A stretch of DNA of 64,000 bases, from assembly GCF_014197445.1 (NCBI RefSeq), contig NZ_JACIFO010000010.1:1-64000 (forward strand), in the 5' to 3' direction. Below the pieces are notes generated by a model. That model was not told the DNA's origin and searched no databases. It saw only the letters and a list, made by a program, of their open reading frames with translations. A program made the position numbers and the translations under genes. Origin of the DNA: Mesonia hippocampi. GTDB lineage: Bacteria; Bacteroidota; Bacteroidia; Flavobacteriales; Flavobacteriaceae. Shown here one piece after another: positions 58,674-64,000 of this stretch. The first letter of the stretch is position 1. The number at the start of each line of letters is the position of its first letter.

Positions 58674-59651
58674 TTATAATATGATATTCCAATGAATGGA
58701 AGTTATTCTTTTCTGAATAAGGATTAAAGTATTTAATAATTCGTTTTCATCTGGAAAAGAGCCGTAAACCAAATTTTTAAAGTCTGATTCATATGTCACC
58801 TTTAAATCGCTCCATATTTTTTCAGGGTTTTTAAATATTAAAGAATTAAGAGGATGATTTTTCAACCATTCATTGTTGTTTTTAAAGCTTTCTACATCAT
58901 CTTGAGCAACCTTTAATAACATTTTGTCAAATTCTTCTGATTTAAAAAATGTGAGTAATTCTTCTTCAGAAAGAAGTTGGTTCAAGTCATATACGTGTCT
59001 AATTTTGTTCTTTAAATCTTTAATAGGGTTTTCTCCATATGAGAACCGAACTAAACTCATAATTTTTTCACAAATAGTTCTGCTTGGTTCTAAAACAAGT
59101 ACATTGAATGGTAATAAATCTTGTTCTTTAGCGATTTTAATTTGTTCATTGTTCATCATCATTTCACCTACAAAAGAGCAAACACTTTTAGTAGTATAGG
59201 GTTCAAAGTAACCAAGCCAAGTAGCTTCTACCGCAATAGCATCTCTTACTTGACCATAATTACCGTTAAATTCTTTACTGTATGAGTGTGCCGTTTTACG
59301 ATTCATTCCCATCTTGTGAGTTAAACCTGCTATTTCTATTTCTGGCAGTACATTATTCACTACATTACTAATTGTTCTTATTTTAGTAGTAAGTTTATTA
59401 TTTGATTCTCCTTCTCTTCTTAAGACGACTAGATCAATGTCTTCTGAAAATCTTTCAATTATGTTATAACATTTAGATAATGCTGTTCCGCCTTTAAAAA
59501 CAGTGTCTTTACCAATTTTATCGTTGAATATTGTAAAAAGAGCATATGTTACCCAATAGTCTTTTTCTACAAATATTGCTGGTATTTGCATTTGGTCAGA
59601 TGTAAACTGTATAGCTTGTCTAAATAGCTTTTTGTCTAGATGAAGTTTCAT
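58674..59651 (-). CDS. abiEii: AbiEii-like nucleotidyltransferase toxin
   Basis: A 325-residue nucleotidyltransferase of the AbiEii/AbiGii family. The signature is FKGGTALSKCYNIIERFSED (about 54-73) followed by IDLVVLR: the Gly-Gly-Thr/Ser loop and the Asp-x-Asp metal ligands. Toxins of this family add nucleotides to tRNA ends or otherwise block growth, giving abortive infection. The gene overlaps its antitoxin gene by 4 bp. Confidence 0.93.
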   Translation of the reverse strand: MKLHLDKKLFRQAIQFTSDQMQIPAIFVEKDYWVTYALFTIFNDKIGKDTVFKGGTALSKCYNIIERFSEDIDLVVLRREGESNNKLTTKIRTISNVVNNVLPEIEIAGLTHKMGMNRKTAHSYSKEFNGNYGQVRDAIAVEATWLGYFEPYTTKSVCSFVGEMMMNNEQIKIAKEQDLLPFNVLVLEPSRTICEKIMSLVRFSYGENPIKDLKNKIRHVYDLNQLLSEEELLTFFKSEEFDKMLLKVAQDDVESFKNNNEWLKNHPLNSLIFKNPEKIWSDLKVTYESDFKNLVYGSFPDENELLNTLILIQKRITSIHWNIIL

Positions 59652-60373
59652 ATAATATTCCAGTTAGAAGCGTTAGTTAATACTTTTTTTGCCCCAGAAA
59701 TCTCATATTTAGTAATTGGGTTTAGAGATTCTTTCAGGCTAATTGTTATTGATTTATTTTGTATTTCGTCTAATAATGCACCTAATAAAGCTCTTGTAGA
59801 TGGTGGGTATTTTAAAGCAAGCCGTGTTAATTCTTTTTTATCATCTAAACTTAATTCCCTAATTATTTCCAAAAATCTTAAACAAGATGTTTTTATGGTA
59901 GTGTCTGGTATTTTTTTTACATACTTAATTGAATCTAGAATCTGTAGCAGAGGAATATTTTTTTTGGTAATTATATTTTTTTGATTGATAAATGATATAG
60001 TGTAACGCTCTCGTTTGAATTTAGGGCGAGTTTGATTTTTTCCTATTTGTATTATGTTACTAACTTGAGTTGTTAACCCTAATTTATTATATATGCTATA
60101 GCCTGTTAGGTATCCAACCACCTTACCATCTTCATTTAGTAAGTCTTTAACTATTTGTTCTTGACTAGGCTGAAGAGTTCCGAAAGGGGTTTTTTCAGGT
60201 TTGAAATACTTTCCTTTTGATAATTTTTCAATTTTGCCTGAATTTACCATGCGATTTAAGGCTTTGATGATTGCTTCTTTTTTGTTTACATCAACATCAA
60301 AGTCTTTATAAGTGAAAATATATCCTCTTGGAAGACGATCTATTGTGTTTCTTATGTGTTCAGTTACTTTCAA
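59648..60373 (-). CDS. abiEi: AbiEi-like antitoxin (DUF6088)
   Basis: A 241-residue DNA-binding antitoxin of the DUF6088/AbiEi kind. An N-terminal winged-HTH covers about 1-60 (DRLPRGYIFTYKDFDVDVNK, KEAIIKALNRMVNSGKIEKL, SKGKYFKPEK), then GYLTGYSIYNKLGLTTQVSN. AbiEi represses its own operon by binding inverted repeats; a fitting 11-bp inverted repeat lies 30 bp upstream. First gene of the pair. Confidence 0.92.
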   Translation of the reverse strand: MKVTEHIRNTIDRLPRGYIFTYKDFDVDVNKKEAIIKALNRMVNSGKIEKLSKGKYFKPEKTPFGTLQPSQEQIVKDLLNEDGKVVGYLTGYSIYNKLGLTTQVSNIIQIGKNQTRPKFKRERYTISFINQKNIITKKNIPLLQILDSIKYVKKIPDTTIKTSCLRFLEIIRELSLDDKKELTRLALKYPPSTRALLGALLDEIQNKSITISLKESLNPITKYEISGAKKVLTNASNWNII

Positions 60374-60402
60374 GTGTTTTTTTTAAACAAATATAGAAAA
60401 AA

Positions 60403-60434
60403 ATGTCCAGTTTTTTAATTAATAAACTGGACAT
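60403..60434. promoter_or_regulatory. AbiE operator: 11-bp perfect inverted repeat
   Basis: ATGTCCAGTTT (60403-60413) and AAACTGGACAT (60424-60434) with a 10-bp AT-rich spacer, 30 bp upstream of the antitoxin start codon. It is unlike the WYL sites, so AbiE has its own control. Confidence 0.8.
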
Positions 60435-60463
60435 AAAACGGTTTGTTTGGAAAGTAATACTAT

Positions 60464-60505
60464 GGAGCTTATCTTTGTGTTGCTTGCAACACAAAGATAA
60501 GCTCC
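60464..60505. repeat. 42-bp palindrome with perfect 20-bp arms
   Basis: The left arm begins GGAGCTTATCTTTG at 60464 and the right arm ends CAAAGATAAGCTCC at 60505; the centre is GTTGC-TT-GCAAC. Arms are perfect over 20 bp with a 2-nt loop. No T run follows on either strand. It could be a terminator for the unknown gene at 60554, or a small mobile palindrome. Confidence 0.9.
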
Positions 60506-60553
60506 ATTCCCTTCCTTTTTATTTGTTTTCATAGGAGTTATTGTTGTACAGCG

Positions 60554-61207
60554 TTATTTATATTCAGATTTCATTTGTTTTATTAATTCTAAGCCTTCTC
60601 CTTCAAAATTTTGTTCATTAATATCTTGTATCAGAGTCTTAATTGCCTGTAACTTTCTAGAATCACTAATTTCCAAATTGCCAATAACTTTTAAAGCAAA
60701 AAGAATTTCTTCATTTTCATCTCTTGCCAACAAATTTTTAATTTTTTCAGCAATTGAATTGTGAATTACCTTATCTGAAAAGCTTGATTTCGAAAATGAT
60801 TCTATAAGACATTCGAAATTGGAATCTTCACGGTCAATTCCTCTTAAAGTAGATTTTATAGACTTAATGACAATATCCTTACTGACCTTTTCCTCCTCAA
60901 TTTTTTCAAAGACTTCATTTATTTTATCACATTCAATATCTTTAAGAATAGCTGTAATGATATTTTCAATTAATACGTTTTTATCTAATCTCATTAGTAG
61001 CTTTAGTAAATCAAATTTTTTACTATCACTTTGTTTAGATATTACTTCTTCAAAATCCTTAGCGAGAACACTATTTGCAAGAGATTCTGAAATCCATTGT
61101 ATTATTTTTTCTTTATTATCTTCGTTAATTAGATTTATATAGCTTGTATAAATTGACTGAATTTGTTGTTCTGTTAAACCTTTCTCCGCATTTGTTTTTT
61201 CAAACAT
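60554..61207 (-). CDS. Unknown helical-repeat protein
   Basis: A 217-residue all-helical, lysine/glutamate-rich protein with a HEAT-like run of helix pairs (for example KFDLLKLLMRLDKNVLIENI and ILFALKVIGNLEISDSRKLQ). No catalytic motif is seen. It could be the C-terminal part of a larger ancestral protein. A 24-residue open frame overlaps its start, which suggests coupling or a frameshifted N-terminus. Confidence 0.6.
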   Translation of the reverse strand: MFEKTNAEKGLTEQQIQSIYTSYINLINEDNKEKIIQWISESLANSVLAKDFEEVISKQSDSKKFDLLKLLMRLDKNVLIENIITAILKDIECDKINEVFEKIEEEKVSKDIVIKSIKSTLRGIDREDSNFECLIESFSKSSFSDKVIHNSIAEKIKNLLARDENEEILFALKVIGNLEISDSRKLQAIKTLIQDINEQNFEGEGLELIKQMKSEYK

Positions 61208-61274
61208 TAATAGTAATGTGTTCGAGATTTCCTTTTACTTTAGTTACTAATATTGTTCCCTTTTCAGTATTCAT
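61200..61274 (-). CDS. Short overlapping ORF before the helical-repeat gene
   Basis: A 24-residue frame, MNTEKGTILVTKVKGNLEHI followed by TINV, ending in the TGA of ATGTTTGA where the next gene's ATG starts. It could be a leader peptide for translational coupling or the frameshifted first part of the following gene. Regular beta-like wording favours real coding. Confidence 0.4.
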   Translation of the reverse strand: MNTEKGTILVTKVKGNLEHITINV

Positions 61275-61451
61275 AACTTTAAGGCTAAAAAAACAAGCTA
61301 ATTATATATCCCTATAAATCAAGACACTTTTTTTAATAGGAAATTTATCTAGGTTTATAGGGAAAGTCTTTAATTAAGTATAGCACAAATACATTTGCTC
61401 AAAAATAATAAACAAGTATTACAAAGAAAGCTTGTTTGAAATTTGATGTAA

Positions 61452-62768
61452 ATGATTAACAACTTTCAAATAGTTACCAAAATAACAGTTGGTCTATTTT
61501 TAATTTTTAGTACAACTCTAAAAGCACAAGAACTTGACTTAAAAAGTTACATTGATTTAGTTAAGAATAATAATCTAGATCTTAAACAGGCAAATTATCA
61601 AATAAAATCTTCTAAAGAAGATAAAAAGATAGCACGTTCATTATGGTTGCCTAGCGTGTCTTTAGAAGGGTTTTATCAACGTGATTTTAATAAAAATTAC
61701 CTTTTTATAAGTGATGAGTTCGATGGTAGTATTACACAATTAAGAACCAATTTTAACAACTCAGTCGATTTCAGTTCGACAATAACACAAGTATTATATG
61801 ATAGTGATGTAATAGCTTCACTTAAAATAGCTAAACTAGCTGATGAGCTAAGCCTAATAAATATAGAGCAAGCTCAAAATGAAATTATAACACAAGCATC
61901 TATTTTATATTGGCAAGCTATTTTAGTTAAAGAAAGTATCGCTGTACTTGAAGAAGATGCAAATTTGGCAAAATTACAGTTTAATCAAATTGAGTCTGTT
62001 TATAAAAAAGGTGCGGTAAGTAAGTTAGAATTATATCAAGCTGAAGCACTTTACAAAGAAACACTTCCTGCTCTTAACAAAGCAAAAAAACAATACAATT
62101 CTTTGCTTAATGAGTTAAAAACAATAGCAAATATAGACCTTACAGAAGAATTTGTACTGGTTGATAATTTAGAGTCAATCACTGTTAATGTACAGTTGTC
62201 TGTTAATTCTGATAAGATAAATAACCAACCGCATCTTCAATCTTTAAAAAAAGAGATTGAGATTTCTGAAGTAAATATTAAATCTAAAAAAAGATTTTGG
62301 TATCCAAAACTCAATTTAGTTACAGGTTATAACTATATCGGACAAGACAATAGGTTTAATTTTAATAACAATAAAAATAAGCTCTTCTTTGGTCAATTAC
62401 GTTTAAGTATTCCTGTATTTTCTGGCGGGAAAAATAAAGCTGAATTAGCAAAAGCACAAATTGAGAAAGATGTTATTCAAGTAAAATTTCAACAGAAAAA
62501 AGCTGAATTTTTAAAGCAGCTACATACAGCACAAATTGATTATAACTCAGCAATTGAAAATATTGATATAAGAAAATCTACTGTTGCCTTAAATCAAAAA
62601 GAAATAGCAATATATAACAAACAACTTCATCTAGGTGTGGTTACGCCTATAGACTATAAAGAAGTAAGATTAAGGTTATTACAAAGTAAGTTAGAGTTAT
62701 TAAACGATTATCTAGAACTTCATATAGCATCACTTCAAATAAAACGCATTTTAGGAACAATTAAATAA
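61452..62768 (+). CDS. TolC-family outer-membrane efflux protein
   Basis: A 438-residue outer-membrane channel of a tripartite pump. Signal peptide about 1-26 (ends LKAQ). The two OEP repeats are marked by LKSYIDLVKNNNLDLKQANY and, in the second half, PHLQSLKKEIEISEVNIKSK with KRFWYPKLNL. First gene of the efflux operon; the adaptor gene begins 22 bp later. Confidence 0.92.
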   Translation: MINNFQIVTKITVGLFLIFSTTLKAQELDLKSYIDLVKNNNLDLKQANYQIKSSKEDKKIARSLWLPSVSLEGFYQRDFNKNYLFISDEFDGSITQLRTNFNNSVDFSSTITQVLYDSDVIASLKIAKLADELSLINIEQAQNEIITQASILYWQAILVKESIAVLEEDANLAKLQFNQIESVYKKGAVSKLELYQAEALYKETLPALNKAKKQYNSLLNELKTIANIDLTEEFVLVDNLESITVNVQLSVNSDKINNQPHLQSLKKEIEISEVNIKSKKRFWYPKLNLVTGYNYIGQDNRFNFNNNKNKLFFGQLRLSIPVFSGGKNKAELAKAQIEKDVIQVKFQQKKAEFLKQLHTAQIDYNSAIENIDIRKSTVALNQKEIAIYNKQLHLGVVTPIDYKEVRLRLLQSKLELLNDYLELHIASLQIKRILGTIK

Positions 62769-62790
62769 AACTTTTTTGAAACAATATATA

Positions 62791-63801
62791 ATGAGAACAA
62801 AATACACTTATCTGATGTTGTTACTGATATTTGTTATTAGCGCTTGTAATACAGAAACAAAACAAGAAATACAATCTGAGCTAACTAAAGTTATCGTAGA
62901 AACAAAAGCAGTAAAATTAGAAAAACGAGATGATTTAAAGTCATATTTTGGGACACTTCGGTTTTCAAAATCTACCAATTTTGTTGCACAACAAGCTGGT
63001 GTGGTAACTAAGTTAAATGCATTACCTGGTCAAAAGGTTTTAAGAGGTAAAAGCATTGTTACTTATCCGCCAATAGATTACCAATTACAAATAGAGCAAG
63101 CAAGAATTCAGAAAAATAAAACTTTAAAAGATTACAATAGACAAATTGAATTGTTCAATGCAGGCGCAGTAAGTAAAGTTTCAGTTGATGATTATAAGGC
63201 TCTGTTTGAAATAGAAAATAAAACATTACAGCAATTAAATAATGTAAATGTTATTAAAGCACCATTTACAGGTGTCATTACTCAGTTACACGTTACTGTA
63301 GGACAAGAGATTAATGCAGGAGAGCCTGTGTTTAGTATGGCGCAACAAGGTAAAGTTGAAGTTCAATTTTATGTTACACCCAACGAAATTAAGGATATAC
63401 ACATAAATGCTAATGTATTTTTTATAATTAATAAAGAAAAAATATACGGTAAAATATCAAAAAAAGCGATGCAGTTAGATGAACAAAGGCGTGCTTTTAT
63501 GGTTACAGCAAGTTTTGATACATATAACGTAGTGTATGCAGGTAACACGATTGATGTTATGGTAGAAATAGGACAACCAAAAGAGCGTGTATGGATTCCT
63601 ATTGATGCTTTTAGAAAACAAAGTGGAAAACATTATGTGTTTGTAGTTAAAAATAGTATTGCTAAACAACAAAATATTGTAATAGGAAAACGGTCAGAAA
63701 CTGAAGTTGAAGTAATAAATGGTTTGGCTAGTGGTAATGAAATTGTGTTATCAGGCATTGATAAGTTAAGTGATGGCACTGCAATTTCTATCAAAAACTA
63801 A
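62791..63801 (+). CDS. RND efflux membrane-fusion (adaptor) lipoprotein
   Basis: A 336-residue HlyD/AcrA-type periplasmic adaptor. Lipobox FVISAC gives a lipid anchor. Features: FVAQQAGVVTKLNALPGQKV (lipoyl half), a short hairpin with YNRQIELFNAGAVSKVSVDD, APFTGVITQLHVTVGQEI (second lipoyl half), and a C-terminal barrel region with ASGNEIVLSGIDKLSDGT. I chose the ATG at 62791 rather than the upstream TTG at 62776 because it starts the signal peptide directly. Confidence 0.92.
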   Translation: MRTKYTYLMLLLIFVISACNTETKQEIQSELTKVIVETKAVKLEKRDDLKSYFGTLRFSKSTNFVAQQAGVVTKLNALPGQKVLRGKSIVTYPPIDYQLQIEQARIQKNKTLKDYNRQIELFNAGAVSKVSVDDYKALFEIENKTLQQLNNVNVIKAPFTGVITQLHVTVGQEINAGEPVFSMAQQGKVEVQFYVTPNEIKDIHINANVFFIINKEKIYGKISKKAMQLDEQRRAFMVTASFDTYNVVYAGNTIDVMVEIGQPKERVWIPIDAFRKQSGKHYVFVVKNSIAKQQNIVIGKRSETEVEVINGLASGNEIVLSGIDKLSDGTAISIKN

Positions 63802-63813
63802 TAAGTACTAACT

Positions 63814-64000
63814 ATGAAAATAACAAAACTCGCTATAGATAGGCCTATAACTACTACAATGCTCTTTCTAGCATTGGTAATATTTGGGTATATGACATAC
63901 AATAGGTTGGCAGTAAACCTATTTCCAGATTTAAAAATTCCTGCTGTAATTATAAATACAGTGCATATTGGTGCTACACCTGAAGAAATTGAAAAAGAAA
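63814..64000 (+). CDS. RND efflux transporter (AcrB type), partial
   Basis: The first 62 residues of an inner-membrane RND pump, cut by the window end. They read IDRPITTTMLFLALVIFGY as the first transmembrane helix, then NLFPDLKIPAVIINTVHIGA and TPEEIEKE, the standard AcrB opening with the porter-domain start. It follows the adaptor gene by 12 bp. Substrate cannot be predicted. Confidence 0.93.
   Translation, partial: MKITKLAIDRPITTTMLFLALVIFGYMTYNRLAVNLFPDLKIPAVIINTVHIGATPEEIEKE

Noticed and set aside
48398-61274. Island possibly integrated at tRNA-Arg
   Set aside because: No repeat of the tRNA-Arg 3' end and no integrase were seen in the window, so the tRNA is only a neighbour as far as can be shown.

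Overview
The window is AT-rich (roughly one third G+C) chromosomal DNA from a Bacteroidota bacterium, most likely Flavobacteriaceae. The evidence is: promoters with the Bacteroidota -7 box TAnnTTTG, no clear Shine-Dalgarno sequences, a PorQ-like type IX secretion protein, a SusC/SusD pair run by a FecI/FecR switch, menaquinone genes, and DUF2853 and other lineage-typical families. No species can be named from this sequence alone.

Layout. (1) 1-2300: two small cassette-like units, an orphan gene and a DUF6934 gene with a 62-residue partner, bounded by copies of a GTTATGCACA / TGTGCATAAC motif. (2) 2.5-6.4 kb: photolyase, Bcr/CflA exporter, M28 peptidase. (3) 6498-16423: a ~9.9 kb integrative element inserted in the 3' end of tRNA-Ser(TGA). 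It has 15-bp att repeats, paired arm-type repeats at both ends, a tyrosine integrase, an excisionase-like protein, a divergent polymerase-like protein, a sigma-like/unknown/ImmA operon, an XRE repressor with two operators, and a three-gene cargo operon of unknown function. (4) 16.5-30.3 kb: two tRNA-Lys, aroK, a PyrR-like phosphoribosyltransferase, S4 protein, FKBP lipoprotein, porQ, and menaquinone genes (thioesterase, menF, menD). An SMI1/KNR4 protein and a giant DUF285 repeat lipoprotein lie between menF and menD. (5) 30.3-37.8 kb: sigma/anti-sigma/SusC/SusD/nucleotide-phosphodiesterase locus. (6) 39.9-43.7 kb: sulfur module (two YeeE/YedE halves, TauE, persulfide dioxygenase-rhodanese, periplasmic rhodanese). 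(7) 44.5-48.5 kb: IS982 relic, DUF2461, TruA-family enzyme, aldehyde dehydrogenase, tRNA-Arg. (8) 48.6-61.3 kb: a defence-like island read entirely on the minus strand. (9) 61.4-64.0 kb: start of an RND efflux operon, cut by the window end.

The most interesting region is the 48.6-58.5 kb island. A WYL-domain regulator sits in an operon with a GIY-YIG-like protein, a helix-hairpin-helix glycosylase-like protein, an esterase and a 5'(3')-deoxyribonucleotidase. The same palindrome (RTGACA-N5-TGTCRY type) lies 35-50 bp upstream of four separate minus-strand genes: the WYL operon, a DUF2779 Cas4-like/DEDD fusion, a small acidic protein and an orphan protein. I infer one WYL-controlled regulon of DNA- and nucleotide-processing enzymes that also flanks a DUF262/DUF1524 pair; an AbiE toxin-antitoxin pair lies next to it with its own different palindrome. 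The second candidate for a new system is the three-gene operon at 9976-11587 inside the tRNA-Ser element.
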